Positions 20,742 through 28,770 of a stretch of DNA of 64,000 nucleotides are shown here, piece by piece. The stretch covers positions 124,001 to 188,000 of the forward strand of contig CAVPOO010000007.1 of NCBI GenBank assembly GCA_963707015.1, in the 5' to 3' direction. The notes under the pieces were generated by a model. It was not told the DNA's origin. It saw nothing but the letters and a program-made list of their open reading frames with translations, and ran no database searches. Every line of letters starts with the position of its first letter. Within the stretch, counting starts at the first letter, position 1. The position numbers and the translations under genes are program-made. Origin of the DNA: CAVPOO01 sp963707015. GTDB taxonomy: Bacteria > Pseudomonadota > Gammaproteobacteria > Thiohalobacterales > Thiohalobacteraceae.

Positions 20742-20766
20742 AGTATTGACCTGTACGTTTGGACAG
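20742..20766 (-). promoter_or_regulatory. shared upstream element of the MCO genes (MCO3 copy)
   Basis: AGTATTGACCTG (plus strand) is followed by a CTGT...ACAG inverted pair. The same AGTATTGACCTG occurs upstream of MCO1 at 35335, again with CTGTCC/GGACAG next to it. It lies about 340 nt upstream of the MCO3 start. On the minus strand it reads CAGGTCAATACT, which could hold a -10-like AATACT. Confidence 0.4.
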
Positions 20767-20912
20767 TGCCGCCTTTCAGCGACATTGCTCACCGCCGCTG
20801 GTTGCGATGAAACGAGCTGAGAAGTGCACCCCGGGTGAGCGGTTGTGCAGTTACGGGGAAGGGCTTGTCGGAGTCAGGAGTTCGTTACGAGGCAGCAGGA
20901 AACTGGATCATA

Positions 20913-21048
20913 GAAATGCAGGGTGGGTTAGCGCATTTTGCGTAACCCACCAGGCGTTGCGAAGCAACACGATGAATATTTGATGCATGCCTGCCGGCAC
21001 AGCCGGTGGGTTACGGCACAAACGGCGTGCCTAACCCACCCTACATTG
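20913..21048. repeat. 135-bp GGGTGGGTTA repeat, copy 1
   Basis: Ends are inverted: AATGCAGGGTGGGTTAG on the left and CTAACCCACCCTACATT on the right. The interior holds CGTAACCCACC, GTTGCGAAGCAACAC and GGTGGGTTACG. Related copies are at 50249 and 53616. It is a palindromic intergenic repeat of the MITE/REP kind with no coding capacity. Confidence 0.8.
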
Positions 21049-21245
21049 ATTATGGATCCGCCTAAGTAAGCGCCATTCGTGTCGGAGTCAGAACTTCGTT
21101 AAGAGGCTGGTGAAACAGAGAAGCGATAACGACCAGCACAGGGCCGCAGGCCGTTCCCGAGATCCCTGTATCAGGTCGTGCGTGTCTTACGTGGATTATG
21201 TGTGCCCGCATTTACCGTACCGGATGAAGACAACAGAAGCGGACG

Positions 21246-21956
21246 TCAGAAAATAATCAGCCCTTGTGTAATCGCGGCCATGACCAGCTGCGTGCGGTTG
21301 TTGACGTGCAGCTTGGTGAACAGGGACTTGATGTGGTACTTGACCGTGCCCTCGCTGATGAATAGATCATCCGCAATTATCTTGTTTGGCTTGCCCGATG
21401 CGAGTCCGCGCAGCACGACCTGTTCGCGTTCGGTGAGCTCGCGACTTCGCGGTGCGCGCCTTTCGTGGCTGCGCCCCACCCGACCGATGACTTTCGAGGC
21501 GACGGCGGGGTCCAGGTAGGAGCCACCGCCGGCCACCGTGCAGATCGCATCGATCAGCCTTTCAGCAGTCGAACCCTTGATGATATAGCCATGCGCCCCG
21601 CTGCGGAGCGCCTCGAGAACGCGCGACTCCTCTTCGTGGGCGGTGTAGACGACGACGCGTCCATTGACACCGCCGAGCTCCATTTTCGCAATCAGCTCGC
21701 AGGCGTTTGCATCCGCAAGTTCCAGGTCCACTAGCACGATGTCGGGTTGCAGCCCGACCACCATCTCCCAGGCCTGGGCGCAGGTTGAGGCCTCGCCGAC
21801 CACAGTGAGCCCCGCGTTCCCGTTCAACAGCATGGAAATGCCGAAGCGGACAACCGGGTGGTCATCCACCACTAACACCGATACCACTGACACTGGTTTA
21901 TTCTGTCGTCCCTCTGATGTCGGACGCTGCCCTGTTTCAGCCACTAGCATGTTCAT
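21246..21956 (-). CDS. NarL/FixJ-family response regulator
   Basis: 236 residues. The receiver domain is at about 25-145 (V-L-V-V-D-D-H-P-V-V-R; phosphoacceptor Asp in I-V-L-V-D-L-E-L; conserved Lys in Y-I-I-K-G-S). The C-terminal LuxR-type helix-turn-helix is at about 170-232 (L-T-E-R-E-Q-V-V-L, G-T-V-K-Y-H-I-K-S-L-F-T-K-L). It is a DNA-binding activator or repressor controlled by phosphorylation. It is closely related to the regulator at 43369-44082 (same A-Q-A-W-E/D-M and S-Y-L-D-P-A-V-A-S segments). Its position between module A and module B fits control of the MCO genes, and NarL-type MnxR has such a role in P. putida; this is inference. No kinase is adjacent; the nearest is the hybrid kinase at 44621. 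Confidence 0.9.
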   Translation of the reverse strand: MNMLVAETGQRPTSEGRQNKPVSVVSVLVVDDHPVVRFGISMLLNGNAGLTVVGEASTCAQAWEMVVGLQPDIVLVDLELADANACELIAKMELGGVNGRVVVYTAHEEESRVLEALRSGAHGYIIKGSTAERLIDAICTVAGGGSYLDPAVASKVIGRVGRSHERRAPRSRELTEREQVVLRGLASGKPNKIIADDLFISEGTVKYHIKSLFTKLHVNNRTQLVMAAITQGLIIF

Positions 21957-22535
21957 TACCTTACCCTTCCGCCGGGTCGTTAAACCGACCCCCGTTGTTA
22001 TGTTGTTGGGATTGTTGGTGTGTTCTTGCCGGGCTCGACTTCGTGTTCCTGAAATTCTCCTCCTGAGATCCGTTACCTCCCTGACGACTCCTCGTGCCCC
22101 TCTGTCCCAATCGATCTCGATCGATTCTTAACTGACTTGATCGGGTACCTGGGGAACTGTCGATCCACGCCAACAATCTGCATTCGCCCAAAAAGATCCG
22201 TCAGCCTGGTCAACAGTCTAGACGATTTCTTTAACTTAGCTAGCGGAATTTCTATCCAAAGAAGAGAAAATTTTGCGCTTAAGAGTCAGGAAAATTCCTT
22301 GACAAATAACTAATGCGTAAAAAATGGCAGCTGACTCCACATTTCCCATGTGCAAGGGCACCAATTTCTCCTTTTCCTCCGCGTTAACGGATTCATTTCC
22401 CTCCCCCCTTGCGCGATCTGAGGCGGGTAAAGATGACTGTTGGGTGGATGTTCATCCCGCCGCACGTTCGAGTGCTGCGCGCGAGGGAGGGACGTCTTAA
22501 GGAGGGGGAAAGGGGCAAAACTGCCAGCCAACTGC
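21957..22535. other. AT-rich intergenic stretch, likely promoter of the regulator
   Basis: It lies between the regulator start and the end of the cytochrome/binding-protein gene. The part at about 22200-22330 is clearly richer in A+T than its surroundings and contains AGGAAAATTCCT (an inverted pair) and TTGACA at 22298. No gene or clear terminator is seen. Confidence 0.4.
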
Positions 22536-24125
22536 TCAGCGCAGCTCATGCCAGCCGCCGACCGGCTCATAGGATTTCTTGATCAGATCCACCGCCACCA
22601 CGTGCGCGCCGCGGGCGCCGATACGCCGGTTGGGGCCGTAGCTGAGCGGCGGCGTCACACCAGTCTCGTAGCCATAGAGTGCTTCGAGGGCATCCACCAG
22701 CGCCAGGCGGGTCAGGGTCCGACCGCTGCGGCGCAGGCCTTCCACCAGCAGCTTGGCGGCCGCATAGGCGGCGATCTGGCCTTGCAGGTGATCGGGCGGC
22801 AGCGCATGCGCTTGCGCCAGGTTTTCGTACTCGCTGCGGCCCGCGTCAGTGATGTCGCTGCCCAGTGTCGGATAGGCGAGAAACAGCCGATGGTGAAACG
22901 CCGGCGGTGCATCGAACAGCGACCGCGGCACGAAGGCCGAGAGCAGATACACCCGGGGACTCTGCTCGCGCTCGGCCAGTGCCGTAAGCAGGGGTTCGAG
23001 GTCGGCCTGATCGCCAAAGAAGAACAGGGTATCGCTGGCGCTTGCCGCGACGCGCTCGGCGACCGCCTCGACGTCCATCTCACCCCGGGGATAGCGTACC
23101 GTCAGCAGTTGCTCTTCGGCGCGCGCCCCCTGCTGCGACTGCACTGCTTCTACCAGGCGGTCCACATGCCCGCCCTCCGGCCCGGCGATCACCGCCGGCG
23201 CCGCGTCCGCGGCTGCGTCCTTGAAGGCCGCGTCGGCCAGCGCCCGGACCTGCTCGACAAACCCCGGGTACAGGTAGAAGGCGGCGGCATTCACGATCTC
23301 ATCGCCCGGATCGAGGGTAAAGGGCCCGACCAGCGGGGCACCCTCGGCGCGCAGCAAATCGAGGATCTCCTGGTCCATCCCCACGGTGTACGCGCCGACC
23401 AGGGCAAAGATACCCTCCTGCTGAAAGGCCATGCGCAGGTTGTCGAGCGTCGCCTGGGGCGAGGCGCCATAGGGAACGGCCAGCAGATCAATCTGGCGAC
23501 CGAAGATTCCGCCGCGGGTGTTGACCTCCTTGAAGTAGGCAAGCATGACCTGCGCCATAGCCTGCCCGAGCGCACCCTGCCCCCCCTGCAGCGGGAGCAG
23601 GCTGGCGACCTGTATCCGATCATCTGCCACGCCGGGGTCGAAATCGGTTTCCAGGTGCGTGAGATAGGCCACCAGGTCGCCCATGTCGCCATCGGTGAGC
23701 GCGTACAGGGGCATGGAGCGATCCAGACGGTTGTCTGCCGGATCGAGCCCGGTCCGCAGGACACGCGCCAGGCTCGCCTTGTCGAAGGCCGGATGACGCC
23801 GACCATCTTCGTGGACGTGGCCGTAGGTCTTGATCAGCTGGCTCCAGCGAATGTCGGTCGGAATCACCCCGCCCTCGGGGCGACCCAGACCGTCCGGGCC
23901 ATGACAACTCGCGCAGGGCACGGCGCTTGCCGGCAGCGCCACCCCTTCGGTCCCGACATGGGCGGTGAGCTCGGCGCCACTGGGGCTGGTGCCATGCAGA
24001 TAGATCTGCTTGCCCCGTATCTGCGCGGCGCTGAGCGCGGCAGCCGCCTGCGCCGAACCGAGCGCGACGATGAGCCCCAGCGCGGCAAGGGCCAGCCGCC
24101 TGCGGGGGCCATACAGCGATGTCAT
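22536..24125 (-). CDS. cytochrome c fused to a periplasmic branched-chain-type binding protein
   Basis: 529 residues from ATG 24125. A longer frame from 24179 would overlap the Sco gene and put charged residues before the signal peptide. The signal peptide is residues 1-29. A class I cytochrome c domain covers about 33-160: heme motif C71-A-S-C74-H75, a likely axial Met in R-S-M-P-L-Y, and a final helix D-M-G-D-L-V-A-Y-L. Residues about 167-510 form a type I periplasmic binding fold of the Leu/Ile/Val-binding family (A-S-L-L-P-L-Q-G-G-Q-G, F-K-E-V-N-T-R-G-G-I-F-G, V-G-A-Y-T-V-G-M). It is last in a five-gene operon, 7 nt after the Sco gene. No permease or ATPase is near, so it may sense or bind a ligand and pass electrons rather than feed a transporter. 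Confidence 0.8.
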   Translation of the reverse strand: MTSLYGPRRRLALAALGLIVALGSAQAAAALSAAQIRGKQIYLHGTSPSGAELTAHVGTEGVALPASAVPCASCHGPDGLGRPEGGVIPTDIRWSQLIKTYGHVHEDGRRHPAFDKASLARVLRTGLDPADNRLDRSMPLYALTDGDMGDLVAYLTHLETDFDPGVADDRIQVASLLPLQGGQGALGQAMAQVMLAYFKEVNTRGGIFGRQIDLLAVPYGASPQATLDNLRMAFQQEGIFALVGAYTVGMDQEILDLLRAEGAPLVGPFTLDPGDEIVNAAAFYLYPGFVEQVRALADAAFKDAAADAAPAVIAGPEGGHVDRLVEAVQSQQGARAEEQLLTVRYPRGEMDVEAVAERVAASASDTLFFFGDQADLEPLLTALAEREQSPRVYLLSAFVPRSLFDAPPAFHHRLFLAYPTLGSDITDAGRSEYENLAQAHALPPDHLQGQIAAYAAAKLLVEGLRRSGRTLTRLALVDALEALYGYETGVTPPLSYGPNRRIGARGAHVVAVDLIKKSYEPVGGWHELR

Positions 24126-24132
24126 GTCAGGC

Positions 24133-24747
24133 TCATCCCGGGCTTTCCTCGGCGATCGCCCGCAACTGCTCGGCGACACCGTTCGGTGGCACCATGGGCA
24201 TCACCCGCGTCCAGTGTCGCGTGCGGTCATTGCCAGCCAGCATCAGGGTGGAGTGGGCCTCGATCTCCTGGGTGTACTGGCCCAGTCGTTTGACAATGAA
24301 GTTGAGGTTCTCCTTGGGCCCGGTAAGAAACAGCCAGCGGCTTTCGTCCACCCCCTGCTTCCTGGCGAAGGCCTTCATGGCCTCCGGCGTGTCGCGCTCG
24401 GGATCCACGCTGATGGAAATAAACCAGACCTCGTCCTTGATGGACTCTGCCATCAGACCCCGAACCTGGTTGAGCTTGTGCGTGACCAGCGGGCAGGCGT
24501 CCGGACAGTTGGTGAAGATAAAGTTGATCAACACCACACGGTCCTTGAGCACGTCGCTGTAAAAGCGCAGCCGCTTGCCATTCTGGTCGACCACTTCCAG
24601 ATCGGTGAAGTAGTTCCGCGCTTTTTGCTCCGCCGCCGCAGCGTCGGCCGTGGGCGCAGTGGGGGCGGTCTCCTCGGCGAAGCCTGCCGCCGGGGCTGCC
24701 ACAACACCGATGCAAAGAACCATTACTGTATTACGTAGCAACTTCAT
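24133..24747 (-). CDS. Sco1/SenC-family copper protein, first copy
   Basis: 204 residues from ATG 24747, 7 nt after AGGAGG (24755-24760); a GTG just before it is an alternative. The signal peptide ends near G-F-A. The thioredoxin-like Sco domain has copper ligands C81-P-D-A-C85 and H165 (E-A-H-S-T-L), with S-V-D-P-E-R-D-T-P in the usual place. It acts in the periplasm or on the inner membrane as a copper chaperone or thiol redox protein. It is followed 7 nt later by the cytochrome/binding-protein gene and preceded, 3 nt away, by a second Sco gene. Adjacent MCO genes make copper loading the natural role, by inference. Confidence 0.88.
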   Translation of the reverse strand: MKLLRNTVMVLCIGVVAAPAAGFAEETAPTAPTADAAAAEQKARNYFTDLEVVDQNGKRLRFYSDVLKDRVVLINFIFTNCPDACPLVTHKLNQVRGLMAESIKDEVWFISISVDPERDTPEAMKAFARKQGVDESRWLFLTGPKENLNFIVKRLGQYTQEIEAHSTLMLAGNDRTRHWTRVMPMVPPNGVAEQLRAIAEESPG

Positions 24748-24750
24748 CAC

Positions 24751-25443
24751 TTAACCTCCTGCCGCGCGCTGCCGCGCCGCCTGTAATGCGTTGACCTGTT
24801 CCATCAGCCGGTCCGGGCTGGGGAAACCAAAAAAGCGTGACCATTCCCCGGTGCGGCCGTCGCCGACCAGCACCATGGACGGATGTTCCTCGAAATTCGG
24901 GCTATAGGCGCCGAGCCCGTTCAGCACGTCGTCCATGGTAGGCTTCGCCCCGGTCAGCCAGATCCAGCTCGGCTGGGCCTTGTGCTTGGCGGCGTAGGCC
25001 TTGAGGCGCTGCGGGGTATCCCGGATGGGGTCGACGCTCACCGACACCAGGGCCACCTCCTCGCCCAGCTGCTCGCCGAGCTTTCCCTGCATCTGGCTGA
25101 ACACCGCCGACAGCACCGGGCAGACGGTCGTGCAGCTGGTGTAGACGAAGTCCATGACCACGATGCGGTCACCGATGACATCGCTGACAAACTTCACGCG
25201 CCGCCCGTCCTGATCCACCAGCTCCCGGTCCCTGAGATCGACCTCCGCCGATTTGGCCGGCGCGGCGGGCTTGTTGAGCATCGCCTTGTGGTGCGCGTGC
25301 GGGTCCGCGTCGCCCGCGGCGGCGCCCTCATGTTGGTGATCCTCGTGGCCGGCCTGCTGGGCTCTGCTGACGCTCACCGGCGCCAGCCCCAGTGCAAGGA
25401 CCATGTAGAGCAAACTCAGCGTTGGAAAGGGCGTGTATATCAT
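24751..25443 (-). CDS. Sco1/SenC-family copper protein with His-rich N-terminus, second copy
   Basis: 230 residues. After a signal or anchor segment (about 1-28) comes a His-rich stretch, G-H-E-D-H-Q-H-E-G and D-P-H-A-H-H-K-A-M (about 32-56), likely to bind Cu or other metals. The Sco domain carries C104-T-T-V-C108 and H187 (E-E-H-P-S-M), with S-V-D-P-I-R-D-T-P. It is only about half identical by eye to the first Sco copy, so this is an old pair with probably distinct jobs, such as storage and hand-over. It lies 14 nt after the parvulin gene in the same operon. The ribosome site before ATG 25443 is weak, and translation may be coupled. Confidence 0.88.
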   Translation of the reverse strand: MIYTPFPTLSLLYMVLALGLAPVSVSRAQQAGHEDHQHEGAAAGDADPHAHHKAMLNKPAAPAKSAEVDLRDRELVDQDGRRVKFVSDVIGDRIVVMDFVYTSCTTVCPVLSAVFSQMQGKLGEQLGEEVALVSVSVDPIRDTPQRLKAYAAKHKAQPSWIWLTGAKPTMDDVLNGLGAYSPNFEEHPSMVLVGDGRTGEWSRFFGFPSPDRLMEQVNALQAARQRAAGG

Positions 25444-25457
25444 TTTGATGTCTACTC

Positions 25458-26462
25458 TCAGTTGTCTTTCCCAGGTCTCTCAAGCGGGATCAGGAGTTCG
25501 ACCTCAGCCTGCTCGCGCAGACGCGCCGTCTCCTGCTCCACGGCCACCTCCATCTTTTCCTCGCGTATATGCTCGCGCAGTTGCTCGCGAATCTCATCGA
25601 GCGGCAGCAGGCGTGACTCGCGGCGCTCCTCGAGCCGCAGTATATGCACGCCGAAAGGCGTCTCCACAATGTCCGAGATCTCGTCCGGCTGCAACGCAAA
25701 GGCCACCGCTTCGAAGGCCGGGACCATCTGGCCGCGGTGGAAGAGGCCCGTATCCCCGCCGTTCTTCGCGGTCGCGGAGTCCTCGGAGTGCTCCCGCGCC
25801 AGCGCGGCGAAGTCGCTGCCGCTGCGCGCCTTCTCGAGGATGGTGCGCATCTGCTCGCGAATGGCGGCCCGGTCGTCCTGCGTGCCCATGGGCTTCCAGG
25901 TCAGCAGAATATGGCGCACGCGCACCTGCTCGGGCAGGGTGAGGCGGACCTCGTTGTCGCGGTAATAGGTCTCCAGCTCCTCGTCACTCACCGCTGGCAC
26001 CGCGGCGCGGATGCCGTCCAGGTACTGCTTCCCCGCGAGCATGCGCTCGACGTGCTTTCGGTAGCTTGCCTCGGTGAAGCCATCGGTTTCGAGCCGGCGC
26101 ATGAATTCTTCCGGGGTCTTGAAGGGCTCGCTGACCTCGGCCACGGCGGCGTCGATCTCGGCGGCCGTGACCTCGATGCCCTGTTTCTCCGCCGCCTGCC
26201 GGATCAGCTCCTGCTCGACCATCAGGTCCATGGCCTCGCGGCGCAGCTTGGTCAGCCGCTGGAGATGATCACCCCGCCCGGCGACATTGATCCCGTAGGG
26301 GCGCCGGTATTCCTGATAGAAGGCGTCGAAGCGTTCGTTACTGATCTCGACGCCGTTCACCCGCGCTGCGATACCGGGGTGGAAGCCCTGCGCCCACGCG
26401 CCGGTGCCCAACGTGAGCAGCGTCAGCAACAGTGTCGCGCGCGGCAACCGCATCGCTGTCAT
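25458..26462 (-). CDS. periplasmic parvulin-type peptidyl-prolyl isomerase (module B)
   Basis: 334 residues. The signal peptide ends G-A-W-A. The SurA-like helical part covers about 30-180 (R-V-N-G-V-E-I-S, L-M-V-E-Q-E-L). The parvulin domain is at about 185-290: V-R-H-I-L-L, F-A-A-L-A-R-E-H-S-E-D, G-G-D-T-G-L-F, F-G-V-H-I-L. Its ATG overlaps the TGA of the propeller gene by 4 nt, exactly as in module A. It is probably a folding factor for exported proteins encoded here. Leptothrix has an isomerase gene (mofB) next to mofA, though the fold differs as far as I recall; the parallel supports an MCO-related role but does not prove it. Confidence 0.88.
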   Translation of the reverse strand: MTAMRLPRATLLLTLLTLGTGAWAQGFHPGIAARVNGVEISNERFDAFYQEYRRPYGINVAGRGDHLQRLTKLRREAMDLMVEQELIRQAAEKQGIEVTAAEIDAAVAEVSEPFKTPEEFMRRLETDGFTEASYRKHVERMLAGKQYLDGIRAAVPAVSDEELETYYRDNEVRLTLPEQVRVRHILLTWKPMGTQDDRAAIREQMRTILEKARSGSDFAALAREHSEDSATAKNGGDTGLFHRGQMVPAFEAVAFALQPDEISDIVETPFGVHILRLEERRESRLLPLDEIREQLREHIREEKMEVAVEQETARLREQAEVELLIPLERPGKDN

Positions 26463-28504
26463 GAGCCACCCGCGGCCTTGGCCTGCGGCACGGCCTCCTT
26501 CTCCTTGGCTGGCTCCTTGGTCGACGCCGGCACACCCATCAGGCTCGCGAACGGCAGATCGTTGTATTTAAGCTCCTCGGACTGCGAACCCACGAACACG
26601 TAGTGGGTGGTCACCCGATCGACCTTGACCTCCGCCTCGTACAGGCCATCTCCGAGCGACTTGGCCGGCACCACCGTGCGGCCGCGCCCGTCGGCACCGT
26701 AGTACAGCACGGTCACGTCGGGGATATTGGCCTTGGGCTCAGCCGTCACCGGGTCGGTGAGCCGGAACTTCACCTTGGTGCTGCCGCCGACCGGCACGTG
26801 CCGGTTGGCGATCTGGTACTCGACCGACAGGGTTGCAGTCGTGGTCCGTACCTCGGGGTTGGGCTCGACCGTGGCGCTGAAGCAATGCAGGAAACGCGGC
26901 GTGTCCATCAGGAAGGCGACGTCGTAGGTGCCCTCGATGGGGATCTTCACGCGCCCGGTGTAGACGCCGGGTTCGCGCTCCGAGAGGCTGCGGTCCACGA
27001 TCTCGACGGCTCGCGTCTCGTGCCCGTAGTTGCGGAAGGCGCCCATGGGCGCAACCATGCCCTCCATGTAATAGTGGACCGTCCCCTCTGCCTGGTTGAC
27101 GATGTAGGCGGCGGCCTCCTTGACCGAAGGCACCATGCTGTCGGCGATGCTGATGTCAGGCACCCGGCCCGGCGCACCCTGGCCGGCCGGGATGTAGGTG
27201 ACCGGCGGGGTCTCGGTCTCGTCGAGTTCCGAGAGGGGGATCAGCCCGACCTGCTCCGAGGCCAGCGAACGGATGTAGGCATAACCGCGCGTGAAGGTAA
27301 CCTGGTAGGGCTGCTTGCCCACGTCGATTGTGTGGGCCAGCCGGTCGGTCGAGGCATCGATGACGAAGACCGTATTCTCCGCGGGGTTGACCACCACGCC
27401 CCAGCGGCCGTCCTGCGAAAAGCGCAGCGGCCCCAGACCGGGCTTGGCCTCAATGCGGGCGCGGATCGTCAGCTCATCGGGATCCACCACCGTCACGGTG
27501 CCGGCCTTGCCGTCGGCCACATACAGCGCCTGGCCCAGCGACGAGAAGCCCAGCGCGATGGGCACCGGACCGGTCTCGACATCCTTGACCTTTTTGAGCG
27601 ACTGCACATCAATCACGCTCACCGTGCCGTCGTCTCGGTTGCTGACGAAGGCGTAGCGGTCATCGTCGCTGAAGGCGATCTCGTGGTGGCCCTTGCCCGT
27701 GGGGATGAAGGCGACCTGCTTGAAATCCGCCGTGTCGATCACAGTGACGCCGCTCTCCTCAACCTTGCGGGCATTGTTGCCTACCCACAGATAGCGCTCG
27801 TCCCCCTGCAGCTCGGCACGGGTGGGTTGTTCTCCGGCATCGACCTCCGCCGTGACCTTGAAGGTCTCGGTGTCGATCAGCGCGGCCTTGCCGGCCAGCG
27901 GCATGGTCACGAACAGGCGCTTCTGATCTTCCGTCTTGGCCCAGTCCGCCCCCGGCTTGTCGAGATTGATCTGGGCGAACAGATTGGTGATGCCGGTGAT
28001 GCCCACCGCCGGATCGATCACCGAAATCGACGCATCCCGGTTCATGACCAGCAGGAAGTGGCTGTTGAGGTCAATCATCGGCCGCACGCCAACGATGCCC
28101 TGCAGATAGGTCGAGACCCGGTCCTTGCAGCTCATGGGCTTGTCGCCCTTGGCTTCCCAGGCCCTGGCGAGATCCATCCAGGCCGCCGGATAACGACCCT
28201 TGATCGGTTCCCCGGTATTGGCATCCACGATGCGGAAGGTAACGTCCGCCCAGTCGGCCGCTATCACCTTGTCTGACTCGCCGCGCGTGGGGCGCGTGGA
28301 AAACTCCACCACCACACCCTCGCGACTGATGCGGTTGGGATCCGCCGACTCAGCGTCGGCGGCCGCGTCGGGTTTCTCCTCCGTGGCTGGAAGCGAGGCG
28401 CTGGCGTCAGCCGCGTCGCCGGTGGCGCCCTGCACCAACGACCCGGTGGACACTGCCACGGCGAGCAGAAGCCCCCGCAGAAGGGCATTGCTTGAACTGT
28501 GCAC
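26459..28504 (-). CDS. YVTN beta-propeller protein (module B)
   Basis: 681 residues, GTG start at 28502-28504, 7 nt after GGGGAG. Parts: a signal peptide (about 1-26); an Ala/Asp-rich linker; a small beta domain (about 60-110: G-V-V-V-E-F-S, A-A-W-M-D-L-A); a YVTN propeller (about 150-450: Y-L-W-V-G-N-N, G-H-H-E-I-A-F-S, F-V-S-N-R-D-D-G-T-V-S, L-Y-V-A-D-G-K); then an Ig-like domain with D-T-P-R-F-L-H-C-F. It heads the five-gene operon and follows the MCO1 terminator. YVTN propellers occur in surface proteins and in heme d1/cytochrome contexts. No heme motif is visible here, so it is probably a scaffold or binding partner. It is the intact counterpart of 8150-10199. Confidence 0.85.
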   Translation of the reverse strand: MHSSSNALLRGLLLAVAVSTGSLVQGATGDAADASASLPATEEKPDAAADAESADPNRISREGVVVEFSTRPTRGESDKVIAADWADVTFRIVDANTGEPIKGRYPAAWMDLARAWEAKGDKPMSCKDRVSTYLQGIVGVRPMIDLNSHFLLVMNRDASISVIDPAVGITGITNLFAQINLDKPGADWAKTEDQKRLFVTMPLAGKAALIDTETFKVTAEVDAGEQPTRAELQGDERYLWVGNNARKVEESGVTVIDTADFKQVAFIPTGKGHHEIAFSDDDRYAFVSNRDDGTVSVIDVQSLKKVKDVETGPVPIALGFSSLGQALYVADGKAGTVTVVDPDELTIRARIEAKPGLGPLRFSQDGRWGVVVNPAENTVFVIDASTDRLAHTIDVGKQPYQVTFTRGYAYIRSLASEQVGLIPLSELDETETPPVTYIPAGQGAPGRVPDISIADSMVPSVKEAAAYIVNQAEGTVHYYMEGMVAPMGAFRNYGHETRAVEIVDRSLSEREPGVYTGRVKIPIEGTYDVAFLMDTPRFLHCFSATVEPNPEVRTTTATLSVEYQIANRHVPVGGSTKVKFRLTDPVTAEPKANIPDVTVLYYGADGRGRTVVPAKSLGDGLYEAEVKVDRVTTHYVFVGSQSEELKYNDLPFASLMGVPASTKEPAKEKEAVPQAKAAGGS

Positions 28505-28687
28505 AGATAATCTCCCCTTAATGTGACTTCGAGATGCTTTGGTTTTGAGTTATGAGTTGCGGCGGTCGGCGTGCGTCATGGCGTGGAGAGCACGCAATCA
28601 CTTCACTCTACCGCCATCAATCCAAGACCACCAGACCCGGACAAAGTTCCCCCCGTGATTCTTAAGACGTCACGGCAGAGGACTGCT

Positions 28688-28726
28688 AAAAAAAAAATGT
28701 GGGTGCAGCCTCCAGGCTGCACCCAC
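28688..28726 (-). terminator. strong rho-independent terminator of MCO1
   Basis: On the minus strand a perfect 12-bp stem GTGGGTGCAGCC/GGCTGCACCCAC with a 4-nt loop is followed by a 10-T run (28688-28697), 44 nt after the MCO1 stop. It should separate MCO1 from the propeller operon. Confidence 0.92.
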
Positions 28727-28770
28727 CGGTTTGGTGCGCGGCCCATCCGCTGGGCCGCAGGGATGGGTTG

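Larger units (their letters stand above)
20404..21245. other. upstream region of MCO3: no gene seen
   Basis: It contains a candidate regulatory element (20742-20766) and one copy of the GGGTGGGTTA repeat (20913-21048). Short open frames here have no ribosome sites and no recognisable content. Confidence 0.5.
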
